A stretch of DNA of 64,000 nucleotides, from NCBI GenBank assembly GCA_963770535.1, contig CAVYPZ010000007.1, positions 62,001 through 126,000 on the forward strand. Direction: 5' to 3'. The notes beneath the pieces are model-generated. The model was not told the DNA's origin, searched no databases, and was given only the letters and a program-made list of their open reading frames with translations. Source of the stretch: RYN-230 sp963770535 (GTDB lineage: Bacteria; Actinomycetota; Actinomycetes; Streptosporangiales; Streptosporangiaceae). Positions 36,001-44,747 of the stretch are shown here, piece after piece (the stretch's first letter is position 1; each line of letters starts with the position of its first letter). A program made the translations under genes and the position numbers.

Positions 36001-36014
36001 GATTCACGTGAAAC
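36001..36014. promoter_or_regulatory. parS-like site 3
   Basis: GATTCACGTGAAAC differs from the parS consensus at one position. It lies ahead of parA, so ParB binding here might also autoregulate parAB. Confidence 0.8.
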
Positions 36015-36181
36015 CGGGGCCACGGGCCAGCCCAGCCCCAGCGGCCGGGATGGCCGCGGCGCCGCCCCGTCCGCCAGCCCATCCCCGGAGTCAGCCCCGG
36101 CTTGGCCTGGCCATCCCAGGCCCGCTGCGGAAGCCACCGCCGCGCTCCTCTCCCTGCCCATGCCCGCGCGCTCCGGTCCCG

Positions 36182-36907
36182 CTACCGGCCAGCGACCATC
36201 CGCACGACTGTCGCGGCCCGACCGACCTTACCGTCCCCGGCCCGCACTACGGCCACGTCCCGCATACCCAGCCGGCGCAAGACCGGACGGGCCCGGGTGA
36301 CCTCTTCCTGGGCCGCGGCTCCCTTCACCGCCAGTATCAGTCCGCCGCGCCGGACCAGTCCGGCCGCCAGGCCAGCGAGACGGTCCAGGGGCGCCACCGC
36401 CCGGGCGGTCAGCACGTCTGCTCTCACCTTCCCGGCCAGCTCCTCCGCGGTAGCCCGGCAGACCTGCGCGTTACCCAGGCCCAGCTCCTGGATGCATTCC
36501 TCCAGGAAGATAGTGCGGCGTTCCATCCGTTCCAAAAGGGTTACCTGGACGTCAGGCAGCAGCAGGGCCAGGACGATTCCCGGGAGCCCCGCTCCCGACC
36601 CGAGGTCGATCAGCGTCGAGGGCCTGGGCACAAGATCAGCGACCGCCGCGCAGTTCAGCACATGCCGGCTCCACAGCCTGGGCACTTCCCGGGGCCCGAG
36701 CAGCCCCCGGGTGACCCCGGCCCCGGCCAGCATCCCGACGTAGCGCTCGGCAAGGGGGAGAGTGGCGCCGAACACCTCCGCCGCTTCCGGAGGGGGACAC
36801 GGCACGCCACCCGGCGGCACCGCGGCAGGAGGCCCGTTACCCGGCGGCCGGGTACCCGGCGGCGGGGGCGGCGCAGCGGCGGGCCGGGGATCCGGTCCGG
36901 TGGTCAT
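36182..36907 (-). CDS. rsmG: 16S rRNA (guanine527-N7)-methyltransferase RsmG
   Basis: 241 residues from ATG 36907 (MTTGPDPRPAAA), seven bases after jag. A Pro-rich leader precedes the methyltransferase: YVGMLAGAGVTRGLLGPREVPRLWSRHVLNC, then the SAM motif LIDLGSGAGLPGIVLALLLPD and LLERMERRTIFLEECIQELGL, and RAVAPLDRLAGLAAGLVRRGGLILAVKG. It methylates G527 of 16S rRNA in the cytosol; loss gives low-level streptomycin resistance. Confidence 0.95.
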   Translation of the reverse strand: MTTGPDPRPAAAPPPPPGTRPPGNGPPAAVPPGGVPCPPPEAAEVFGATLPLAERYVGMLAGAGVTRGLLGPREVPRLWSRHVLNCAAVADLVPRPSTLIDLGSGAGLPGIVLALLLPDVQVTLLERMERRTIFLEECIQELGLGNAQVCRATAEELAGKVRADVLTARAVAPLDRLAGLAAGLVRRGGLILAVKGAAAQEEVTRARPVLRRLGMRDVAVVRAGDGKVGRAATVVRMVAGR

Positions 36908-36914
36908 GGGCGGC

Positions 36915-37589
36915 TCAGGCCACGGGGAAGACGACCACCCGGCGGTTCGGCTCCTCGCCCTCGGACTCGCTGCGCAGGCCCGCGGCCGCGACCGCATCGT
37001 GCACGACCTTGCGCTCGAACGGGGTCATGGCGTCGAGGCGCCGGGGAACGCCGCTGGACTTCACCTCATCGGCCGCGTCGCGGCCCAGCTCGGTGAGCTC
37101 CACCCGGCGGCGGGCCCGGTATCCGCCCACGTCCAGCATGATCCTGGTGCGGGCCCCGGTCTGCCGGTGCACCGCGAGGCGGGTCAGTTCCTGGAGCGCC
37201 TCCAGGACCTCACCATGCGGTCCGATGAGCTCCTGCAGGGTCGCGCCCACCACGGACACCAGGGCCCGGTCGCCCTCGACATCCATGTCGATGTCGCCAT
37301 CGAGGTCGGCCACATCCAGCAGGCCCTCGACATAGTCGGCGGCGATCTCACTCTCCTGCTCGAGGTCCGCCATATCCACTTCAGCGGAACCCTCACCGTC
37401 GTCCGGGGCTTCGGAATCCTCGTCCTCGCCGGCCTCGTCATCCGACGCCGCATCCAGGTCTGCGGGCCCCTGGTCCTCCGGGCCGGCCGCCCCGGTTCCT
37501 GCCAGTGCCCCGCCGCCCTCACCCGCCAGTGCCTCGTCTGCAGTATCGCCGCTGGCAACGGCGCCCGCATTTTCCGCTTGGCTCACCAC
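36915..37589 (-). CDS. jag: Jag/KhpB family RNA-binding protein (KH-R3H)
   Basis: 224 residues. The N-terminal 95 residues are acidic and Ala/Gly-rich. The KH domain spans IAADYVEGLLDVADLDGDIDMDVEGDRALVSVVG..LIGPHGEVLEALQELTRL, and the R3H domain ends with RRVELTELGRDAADEV..PFERKVVHDAVAAAGLRSESEGEEPNRRVVVFP. In firmicutes the partner of KhpA, controlling mRNA and cell elongation. Two adjacent GTG codons are possible starts. Confidence 0.93.
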   Translation of the reverse strand: MVSQAENAGAVASGDTADEALAGEGGGALAGTGAAGPEDQGPADLDAASDDEAGEDEDSEAPDDGEGSAEVDMADLEQESEIAADYVEGLLDVADLDGDIDMDVEGDRALVSVVGATLQELIGPHGEVLEALQELTRLAVHRQTGARTRIMLDVGGYRARRRVELTELGRDAADEVKSSGVPRRLDAMTPFERKVVHDAVAAAGLRSESEGEEPNRRVVVFPVA

Positions 37590-37657
37590 CGGGTTCCTCC
37601 TCGTTCCAGGTGCTCATGTGCCACCACGACACTCGTGGGTCGCAGCTGGGCTTGGCC

Positions 37658-38980
37658 TTATCGCTTGCCCGAACGCCGGCTGCGGGACTGCCGCACCGGC
37701 TGCTGCCTGACGATCTTAGCCTCGGGCTCAGGTGCGGGCGGCTCGGGTTCGGTGCGGCCCTTGACCAGCCTGCGCAGGCCGCCGCCGCTTCCGTTCGAGC
37801 CGGATCCGCCCTTGGCGGATCCCTTGGGAGCGGCCGCCGCAGTGGCCGGCTTGGCCGATCCGTTGCCAGCCTGCTTAGGCTGGGCAGGCTTACCCGGCCC
37901 GGGCTTACCCTGCGCCGGCTTACCCTGCGCCGGCTTTTTGCGCAGCTGATTGATGGGGGGCGGGCTGGACTGGGCCGCGACCGGCTGGCTCGCGCTGCTC
38001 GCTGGGGGGGCTCCGTCCGCCACGGCCGGCTGGGCGGCCGCCTTGGCCGCAGCCTGCTGCCGCGCGGCCGCGCGGCCCGCGGCGGTGACGTTCGGGGCGG
38101 CCTTGGCCGGCGCCCCCTTCGGCGCTCCCTTGCCCGGCTGCCGGGCCGCCGCCTTGCTGGCGGCGGCCGCCGGGCTCCCGGCGGGAGCGGCGGCAGCGCC
38201 GGCGGGCGGCGGGAACCTCTTGAACAGCACGTACTGCTGGCCGAGCGTCCACAGGTTCGTCGTCACCCAGTACAGGACCAGGCCGTACTGCCAGTACAGG
38301 CCGGACAGCGCGAAGACCGGCACGATGTACTGCATCATCTTCTGCGATGACGCCATCGGGTTGTTCGGGTCGACCTGCGGGGTCATGCCGCGCTTCATGC
38401 TCTGCCGCACGGTCATGAACGTGGTCGTGGCGCTGACCACGACGGTCAGCAGGATGACGATCTTCTGGCTCGCCCCGATCGACGAGAACGTGGGCGGGAG
38501 GATGGACGTCAGGAGGCGGTCCGCCACGGTGACGACGCCGAAAATCTTGGCGTGCTGCGCGCTCGCCACCACAGCGGGGGTCAGCCCGTATTTCGGCTCG
38601 TCCTCGGCGATGGCCCGGAGCACGCCGAACAGGGCGAAGAAGACCGGCAGCTGCGCGACCACAGGGAGGCATCCGGCGAGCGGGTTGGCGCCGTTCTCCT
38701 TGTACAGCTTCATGGTCTCTTCGTTGAGCTTCTGGCGGTCGTTCTTGTACTTCTTCTTCAGCTCAGCGACCTGCGGGGCCAGCGCGGTCATCTTCCGCGT
38801 CGCGTGCATCTGCTTGATGAACAGCGGCACCAGGATCAGCCGCATCAGCACGACCAGGATGACGATCGAGAGTGCCCACGCCGCCCCACTCGAGTCGCCG
38901 AAGATGGCACCCAGCCCCGCGTGCAGGCGCATGATCACCCACGCGACCGCGTCGTACAGTGGGGTAAGCGGGTTGGTCAC
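37658..38980 (-). CDS. yidC: Membrane protein insertase YidC
   Basis: 440 residues. It begins MTNPLTPLYDAVAWVIMRLHAGL, with hydrophobic segments at about 5-25 and WALSIVILVVLMRLILVPLFIKQMHATRKM, the cytoplasmic hairpin LKKKYKNDRQKLNEETMKLYKENGANPLAGCLPV and three more helices ending with YWVTTNLWTLGQQYVLF. The last 150 residues are a low-complexity Ala/Pro/Lys tail, ending basic (RQSRSRRSGKR), a ribosome-contact feature in actinobacteria. AGGAG lies eight bases ahead of the GTG. Overlaps yidD by four bases. Confidence 0.96.
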   Translation of the reverse strand: MTNPLTPLYDAVAWVIMRLHAGLGAIFGDSSGAAWALSIVILVVLMRLILVPLFIKQMHATRKMTALAPQVAELKKKYKNDRQKLNEETMKLYKENGANPLAGCLPVVAQLPVFFALFGVLRAIAEDEPKYGLTPAVVASAQHAKIFGVVTVADRLLTSILPPTFSSIGASQKIVILLTVVVSATTTFMTVRQSMKRGMTPQVDPNNPMASSQKMMQYIVPVFALSGLYWQYGLVLYWVTTNLWTLGQQYVLFKRFPPPAGAAAAPAGSPAAAASKAAARQPGKGAPKGAPAKAAPNVTAAGRAAARQQAAAKAAAQPAVADGAPPASSASQPVAAQSSPPPINQLRKKPAQGKPAQGKPGPGKPAQPKQAGNGSAKPATAAAAPKGSAKGGSGSNGSGGGLRRLVKGRTEPEPPAPEPEAKIVRQQPVRQSRSRRSGKR

Positions 38981-39288
38981 GACCTCGCTCCTTGTGCTGG
39001 GGGCGTCAGCCGCCCTGCGCGGCGGGGCGGCACTGGGTCAAAGCCGCCCCGGTTGAAGGGATGGCAGCGGCCGATCCGGCGGACCGCCAGCCACGAACCT
39101 CGCAGTGCTCCGTGCACGCGTACTGCCTCCAGGGCATAGGCACTGCACGAGGGCTCGAACCGGCACCGCGGCCCGAGCATCGGGCTGATGAAGCGCCGGT
39201 AGGTACCGATCAGCAGCAGCAGGACCCGGGCGCCCGGCGACGGCTGGCCCGCAGGCCGGCCGGGGCTGGTCCCGGGTGAGCTGATCAT
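38977..39288 (-). CDS. yidD: Membrane protein insertion efficiency factor YidD
   Basis: 103 residues. LLLLIGTYRRFISPMLGPRCRFEPSCSAYALEAVRVHGALRGSWLAVRRIGRCHPFNRGGFDPVP contains the family's Cys pair and the PF-GG-DPVP ending. It is a peripheral membrane protein supporting YidC. The stop overlaps yidC (ATGA), and its start overlaps the rnpA stop, so all three are translationally coupled. Confidence 0.95.
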   Translation of the reverse strand: MISSPGTSPGRPAGQPSPGARVLLLLIGTYRRFISPMLGPRCRFEPSCSAYALEAVRVHGALRGSWLAVRRIGRCHPFNRGGFDPVPPRRAGRLTPPAQGARS

Positions 39289-39647
39289 CGGCTCAGCGCC
39301 CCCACCTGTCGCCGCAGCAACGTGTTGATCACCAGGTCGAGATCAGCGGCGAGGTCCGACTGGCGTGCGGTCGCGGCCCGCGGATTGGCGCGGACCACAA
39401 GCAGGCTACCTTGCGGCAGGGACTCCATATGCCCGCTCATAAGCGCGCGCAGCCTCCGCCGCACCTTGTTCCGCACCACCGCGCCGCCCACGGCCCGGCT
39501 CACCACGAATCCTGCCCGCGCTGGCTCCCGTGACCCGGGACGGACCAGCAGGTGCCCCGTCAGCAGGGAACGGCCGGCCCGGCTGCCGCCCCGCACGGCA
39601 GCGGAGAAGTCCTCACGCCGCCGCATCCGGGCCGCTGCGGGAAGCAC
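39285..39647 (-). CDS. rnpA: Ribonuclease P protein component
   Basis: 120 residues from a GTG (VLPAAARMRRREDFSAAVRGG) with GGGAGG six bases upstream. The RNR motif region is AGFVVSRAVGGAVVRNKVRRRLRALM, followed by LLVVRANPRAA. It helps RNase P RNA process tRNA 5' ends. It is 37 bp after rpmH in the conserved rpmH-rnpA-yidD-yidC-jag-rsmG operon. Confidence 0.95.
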   Translation of the reverse strand: MLPAAARMRRREDFSAAVRGGSRAGRSLLTGHLLVRPGSREPARAGFVVSRAVGGAVVRNKVRRRLRALMSGHMESLPQGSLLVVRANPRAATARQSDLAADLDLVINTLLRRQVGALSR

Positions 39648-39684
39648 GGGTGACCTCCCTGGTCCTCGGCCGGGGGAACGCAGG

Positions 39685-39822
39685 TCAGACGCTGACCCGC
39701 GCGCGGCCCTTACGCCGCCGCGCGGACAGGATCGCGCGGCCCGCCCTGGTCCGCATGCGCAGCCTGAACCCGTGCGTCTTGGCACGCCGTCGGTTGTTCG
39801 GCTGGAACGTACGCTTGCTCAC
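39685..39822 (-). CDS. rpmH: 50S ribosomal protein L34
   Basis: 45 residues: MSKRTFQPNNRRRAKTHGFR, then LRMRTRAGRAILSARRRKGR and a short end. GTG start at 39820-39822, TGA at 39685-39687. This is the complete L34 with the usual FQPNNRRRAKTHGFR signature. First gene of the minus-strand operon, divergent from dnaA. Confidence 0.97.
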   Translation of the reverse strand: MSKRTFQPNNRRRAKTHGFRLRMRTRAGRAILSARRRKGRARVSV

Positions 39823-40174
39823 AGGAAACTCCAGGTACCGATCTGGGCTTTGGCCCCGCGAGGGCGATAAGCGCGCATGCGGGATTGGCCACCGTGGAAG
39901 TGGCTGGGTCTGCTCACGTTACGCGCACCCGCGGCCACCGGTCAAACCAGCCGGGTGGTGCACATCCGCCGGAACCCGGGGTTTGCCGAACGCCCGCCGG
40001 CCCCGGCGCCTAGGCTGTGGACAACGCTCCGGCCGGGGGTGGCCGGAGCCGGGCACGCGGGTCCCGTCCACAGGCACTCTTCCCGCGCGATCCGTGCACT
40101 CCGTGACATCCGGCGTGCACAACCTGTGGACAAAGCTGTTGATCAGACATGGGGGCGCGAGGGGTGGACGACCG
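39823..40174. other. rpmH-dnaA divergent promoter region with DnaA boxes
   Basis: 352 bp holding both promoters. Two perfect actinobacterial DnaA boxes (TGTGGACAA, i.e. TTGTCCACA on the other strand) lie at 40016-40024 and 40125-40133, and a weaker CCGTCCACA at 40064-40072. They suit DnaA autoregulation and may extend the origin. Confidence 0.7.
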
Positions 40175-41877
40175 ATGAGTGAGACAGACCTCGCGGAGGT
40201 GTGGGCCAGGTCGCTGGAGGAGCTCGCGACCATGCAGATTGAGCCGCACCAGCGGGCGTGGCTCAAGCTGACCCGCCCACTGGGGCTGGTCGAGAACACG
40301 GCGCTGATCGCCACGCCCAACGAGTTTGTCAAGGAGCAGCTGGAGACGCGGCTGCGGGCGCTGATCACGCACGCGCTGTCCCGGGAACTGGGCCGCAGCA
40401 TCCAGCTGGCGGTGACGGTGGACCCGACCGCGATCACGGCGGCGACGGCGTTCTCCCCGGCCCCGCCTGACCCGGGCCCGGCGGCCGGCCTGGCCGCCGG
40501 CCAGGATGGCCACGGCGGGATGCCCGGCACGCTCAGCGGCCCGGCAGACGGCGCCATCAGCGGCCGGGTCCCGCGGGCCGCGGATCCCCTCGATGACCGC
40601 GGTCCCCTGGACCGCCCGCCAGGACTGGGCCGTGCGGGCCTGCCGGGAACGGCGGAGCCGGGGAGCGGGGCCGAGGGACGGCCCGGCCTTCCCGGGCATC
40701 CGGGCCTGGCCACGCCCCCAGCCCAGCCGGGGGGGTACGGGCGGGCCGGCCGGGTGAGGCCCAGGGCCCCTTCGATGCGCTGGCGGGCCGGCCACAGCAT
40801 GCTGCCGGGCCGCCGCTGCCCGGCGCGCCCCGGCCCACGCAGGCCAGGCTGAATCCCAAGTACACCTTCGAGACCTTCGTGATCGGCTCGAGTAACCGGT
40901 TCGCCCACGCCGCCGCGGTCGCGGTCGCCGAGGCACCCGCGAAGGCCTACAACCCGCTTTTCGTCTACGGCGACTCGGGCCTGGGCAAGACCCACCTGCT
41001 GCACGCGATCGGCCACTACGCGCAGAGCCTCTACCACGGGGTGAAGGTCCGGTACGTGAGTTCCGAGGAGTTCACCAACGATTTCATCAACATGATCAGG
41101 GACGGCAAGCAGGACGGGTTCCGCCGCCGGTACCGCGACGTGGACGTGCTCCTGGTGGACGACATCCAGTTCCTGGAGAACAAGGAAGGAACCCAGGAGG
41201 AGTTCTTCCACACCTTCAACACCCTGCATAACGCCAGCAAGCAGATCGTGATCTCCAGTGACCGGGCCCCCAAGCGGCTGGTCACGCTGGAAGACCGGCT
41301 CCGCAGCCGGTTCGAGTGGGGGCTGATCACCGACGTCCAGCCGCCTGAGCTGGAAACGCGCATCGCGATCCTGCGGAAGAAGGCGGTCCAGGAAGGGCTG
41401 AACGCACCGCCCGAGGCCCTGGAGTACATCGCCAGCCGCATCTCGACCAACATCCGGGAGCTGGAAGGCGCCCTGATCCGGGTGACGGCATTCGCCAGCC
41501 TGAACCGCCAGTCCGTCGACCTCCAGCTTGCGGAGATCGTGCTCAAGGACCTCATCCCCGAGGCCCAGGGCCCGGAGATCACGGCGGCGACCATCATGGG
41601 GCAGACGGCCTCCTATTTCGGCCTGTCCATCGATGACCTGTGCGGCACCTCCCGGTCCCGCGTGCTGGTGACCGCCCGGCAGATCGCCATGTACCTGTGC
41701 CGTGAGCTCACCGACCTGTCGCTGCCCAAGATCGGCCAGCAGTTCGGCGGCCGTGACCACACCACGGTGATGCATGCCGACCGGAAAATCCGCAACCTGA
41801 TGGCGGAACGGCGGTCCATCTACAACCAGGTGACAGAACTGACTAACCGAATCAAACAGCAGGCACGGTCGGGGTGA
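40175..41877 (+). CDS. dnaA: Chromosomal replication initiator DnaA, one-base frameshift in the sequence
   Basis: Domain I is MSETDLAEVWARSLEELATMQIEPHQRAWLKLTRPLGLVENTALIATPNEFVKEQLETRL. Domain II is a long Pro/Gly linker. Within it, at or after the seven-G run near 40730, one base is missing: the downstream frame EAQGPFDALAGRPQHAAG leads into LNPKYTFETFVIGSSNRFAHAAA. Domain III has Walker A GDSGLGKTHLLHA and Walker B VLLVDDIQFLENK; domain IV ends DLSLPKIGQQFGGRDHTTVMHADRKI, the box-recognition helix. Total 1703 nt, one short of a complete frame. As dnaA is essential, a sequencing error in the homopolymer is the likeliest cause. GAGGGG lies 11 bases before the ATG. Confidence 0.95.
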
Positions 41878-42313
41878 ACAAGCACAGAACAGCGCTGCCC
41901 GTCACAATCAGTACACACAGGCTGTGGAAATCTCTGTGGACAGCCTTGGGACGAACAGAGGACAACGCGGGGGAAACGGTGGGAAGCCGCCGGGGAATCA
42001 GCGGGAATCGGCCCGCTGTCCCCAGCGCGTCCCCCGCCGCAGCCGCGCGAGGCACAGCTACTGTGGACGCGCATTCCGGCTCTGAGCTGGGAAGACGCCG
42101 ACTGTCCCCAGCGTCCACCGACCCTATTGCGACTACGTTCTTCTCTGTATCAACGAAAGCAACAACGCAACAGGCAAGTCCCGGGCCGCTCACGCGAACG
42201 CGTCCGCTGCAGCCCTCCCAACCCAGTCGCCGGAACAGATACCCACGAGGTGGGCAACTCCAAACCGGTGCCCGAGCCTGAGCAGACAACTCCAGAAGGG
42301 AAGGCAGCTTCCG
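41878..42313. other. oriC candidate (dnaA-dnaN intergenic)
   Basis: 436 bp between dnaA and dnaN. DnaA-box-like TGTGG motifs occur at 41923-41931 (TGTGGAAAT), 41935-41943 (TGTGGACAG) and 42062-42070 (TGTGGACGC), plus degenerate TGTCCCCA/GTCCAC copies at 42103-42119. An AT-richer stretch (about 42120-42180) could be the unwinding element. Position matches oriC of Streptomyces, but the boxes are fewer than there. Confidence 0.65.
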
Positions 42314-43447
42314 GTGAAGATCCAGGTAGAACGCGATGTGCTGGCCGAAGCCGTGGCCTGGACGGCCCGCGCCCTGCCGGCCCGGCCCGCGGTCCCGGTG
42401 CTGGCAGGCATCCGCCTGCAGGCCGCAGCGGACCTGACCCTGTCCAGCTTCGATTACGACGTCTCGGCGCAGGCCCGGGTGCCGGTCGACGCGGAGGAGG
42501 AGGGCGAGACGCTGGTCTCCGGGCGGTTGCTCGCGGAGATCACCCGGAGTCTCCCGGCCCGCCCGGTGGAGATCATCACGGACGGCGCGCGTGCCACGCT
42601 GACCTGCGGCAGCGCCACCTTCACGATGCTGACCATGCCGACTGAGGACTACCCGAGCCTGCCTGAGATGCCTCCCCCGGCGGGCTCCATCGGGAGTGAC
42701 GCGTTCGCGTCCGCGGTAAGCCAGTCGGCTACCGCGGCCGGCCGGGACGACACACTGCCCGCGCTGACCGGCGTCCGGATCGAGATCGAGGGCGAGACCC
42801 TCACGCTGGTCTCCACCGACCGCTACCGGCTCGCGGTCCGTGAGCTGCGCTGGACCCCGGCCCGGCCCGACCTGTCCGCGGCCGTGCTGGTGCCGGCCCG
42901 GGCGCTCGCTGACACGGCGCGGGCTCTGACCGCCGGCGCGGAAGTATCCATCGCGCTGGCGCTGCCGGGCGAGGAGGGTGCCGGCGGCGAGGGAATGATC
43001 GGGTTCGAGGGCGGCGGCCGCCGGACCACCACCCGGCTGCTCGGCGGCGACTTCCCGCGCTACGAGTCCCTGCTGCCCAAGCAGGTGAACGCGGTGGCCG
43101 AGCTCGCGGCCGGGCCGTTCGCCGAGGCCGTCAAGCGGGTCGCCCTCGTCGCCGAGCGCAACACCGCGGTCCGGCTGTCGTTCTCGGCGGGGCAGCTGGT
43201 GCTCGAGGCCGGCACGGGAGACGAGGCCCAGGCGGAGGAAGTCATCGATGCGAGCTTCGAGGGTGACGAGATCCAGATCGCGTTCAACCCGCAGTACCTG
43301 CTGGACGGGCTGACCGCGCTGGATTCGGACATCGCCAGGATCTCGTTCACCGAGTCAGGCAAGCCCGCCCTGATCACCGGCAAGCCCGCGCCCGACGAGC
43401 AGCCCGACTTCCGCTACCTGCTGATGCCCATCCGCCTCGGCAGCTAG
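42314..43447 (+). CDS. dnaN: DNA polymerase III sliding clamp (beta subunit)
   Basis: 377 residues, MKIQVERDVLAEAVAWTARALPARPAVPVLAGI, three repeated clamp domains, and the C-terminal QPDFRYLLMPIRLGS that contributes to the protein-binding pocket. The dimeric ring tethers polymerase and mismatch or repair partners. The GTG follows a purine-rich site (GAAGGGAAGG). A compact hairpin and 34 bp separate it from recF. Confidence 0.97.
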   Translation: MKIQVERDVLAEAVAWTARALPARPAVPVLAGIRLQAAADLTLSSFDYDVSAQARVPVDAEEEGETLVSGRLLAEITRSLPARPVEIITDGARATLTCGSATFTMLTMPTEDYPSLPEMPPPAGSIGSDAFASAVSQSATAAGRDDTLPALTGVRIEIEGETLTLVSTDRYRLAVRELRWTPARPDLSAAVLVPARALADTARALTAGAEVSIALALPGEEGAGGEGMIGFEGGGRRTTTRLLGGDFPRYESLLPKQVNAVAELAAGPFAEAVKRVALVAERNTAVRLSFSAGQLVLEAGTGDEAQAEEVIDASFEGDEIQIAFNPQYLLDGLTALDSDIARISFTESGKPALITGKPAPDEQPDFRYLLMPIRLGS

Positions 43448-43467
43448 TGCCGGCCCCGGGCTGGCAC
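43447..43467 (+). terminator. Hairpin between dnaN and recF
   Basis: GTGCCGGCC and GGCTGGCAC (one wobble) make a 9-bp stem with a CCG loop, starting in the dnaN stop codon. It may attenuate read-through into recF or stabilise the dnaN message. Confidence 0.4.
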
Positions 43468-43481
43468 AGTAATCTGCTGGG

Positions 43482-44747
43482 GTGCACCTGACCCGCCTCG
43501 CGCTCACGGACTTCCGGTCCTACGCGGCGGCGGATCTGGCCCTCAGCCCGGGCGTGAGCACCCTGCTGGGCGCGAACGGCCAGGGCAAAACCAACGTGGT
43601 CGAGGCCGCGGGGTACGTGTCCACCCTGGGCAGTCACCGGGTCGGCACCGACGCGCCACTCGTGCGGCGGGGTGCGGAGCGCGCCATCGTGCGGGCCGCG
43701 ATCACGTCGGCCGAGCGGGACAGCCTGATCGAGATCGAGATCAACCCCGGGCGGGCCAACCGGGCCCGGGTGAACCGGGTCGCGGTGCAGCGCCCCCGCC
43801 AGGTGCTCGGGGTCCTGCGCACCGTGCTGTTCGCTCCCGAGGACCTGGCCCTGGTCAAGGGTGATCCGGACGGCCGCCGCCGGTACCTCGACGAGCTCCT
43901 GGTGGCCCGGGCACCCCGGTATGCGGGGGTACGCAGCGACTACGAGCGGGTGGTCCGGCAGCGGACCGCCTTGCTCAAGTCGGCGCGGTCCCGGATGGGA
44001 TCACGCGCGTTCAGCCGGGCGGCCCGCCCGCCCGCCGCGGATCCGGCCGCTGACCCTCTTGGCGGCGAGGCGGCCAGCCCGCCGGGGATGGGCCTGGCCG
44101 GCGCGCTGGACGCGTGGGACGAGCATCTCGCGGTCAAGGGTGCCGAGCTGCTCGCCGGGCGCCTCGAGCTGACCGCGGCGCTGCGGCCGCTGCTGACCAG
44201 CAGCTACGCCGCGGTCTCGGGTGACGACGTGGACGCCACCATCAGCTACCGCCAGCGCGCCAGCGTGAAGAGCGAGGCCAGCGCCGGAGAGGCAGACGGC
44301 CCGCCGGGCGGCCACCAGCCGGAGGGCGGTGAGCCGGCCGCCGACCGGGCCCAGCTTGCGCAGGGCCTGCGTGAGGCGCTGGCCCGGTCCCGGGCCGACG
44401 AGCTGGAGCGCGGGGTCTGCCTGGTCGGCCCGCACCGGGATGACCTGGAGCTGGGCATCGGTAACCTGCCCGCCCGCGGCTACGCAAGCCACGGCGAGTC
44501 CTGGTCCATGGCCCTGGCCCTGCGGCTGTCCGGCTACGAGTTGCTCCGCGCGGGCGGTGACGACCCGGTCCTGCTGCTCGACGACGTGTTCGCGGAGCTG
44601 GACACCGGCCGCCGGGACCGGCTGGCCAGCCTGGTGTCCGGTGCGGAGCAGGTCCTGGTCACCGCCGCGGTCCCCGAGGACGTCCCGGCGGCCTTGCGGG
44701 GAGAGAGGTTTTCCGTTGCGGACGGTGCGGTGACCCGTGCCGGCTGA
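43482..44747 (+). CDS. recF: DNA replication and repair protein RecF
   Basis: 421 residues. MHLTRLALTDFRSYAAADL, Walker A LLGANGQGKTNVVEA, VLFAPEDLALVKGDPDGRRRYLDE, the ABC signature region SHGESWSMALALRLSGYELL and Walker B PVLLLDDVFAELD. An insertion of about 30 residues (SRAARPPAADPAADPLGGEAA in part, near 180) is specific to this protein. RecF loads RecA at gaps. GTG start 15 bp after the hairpin; gnd, present here in Streptomyces, is absent. Confidence 0.95.
   Translation: MHLTRLALTDFRSYAAADLALSPGVSTLLGANGQGKTNVVEAAGYVSTLGSHRVGTDAPLVRRGAERAIVRAAITSAERDSLIEIEINPGRANRARVNRVAVQRPRQVLGVLRTVLFAPEDLALVKGDPDGRRRYLDELLVARAPRYAGVRSDYERVVRQRTALLKSARSRMGSRAFSRAARPPAADPAADPLGGEAASPPGMGLAGALDAWDEHLAVKGAELLAGRLELTAALRPLLTSSYAAVSGDDVDATISYRQRASVKSEASAGEADGPPGGHQPEGGEPAADRAQLAQGLREALARSRADELERGVCLVGPHRDDLELGIGNLPARGYASHGESWSMALALRLSGYELLRAGGDDPVLLLDDVFAELDTGRRDRLASLVSGAEQVLVTAAVPEDVPAALRGERFSVADGAVTRAG

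Noticed and set aside
36915..37589. Acidic jag N-terminus as a separate protein
   Set aside because: It is in frame with KH-R3H, and such acidic leaders are normal in actinobacterial Jag proteins.
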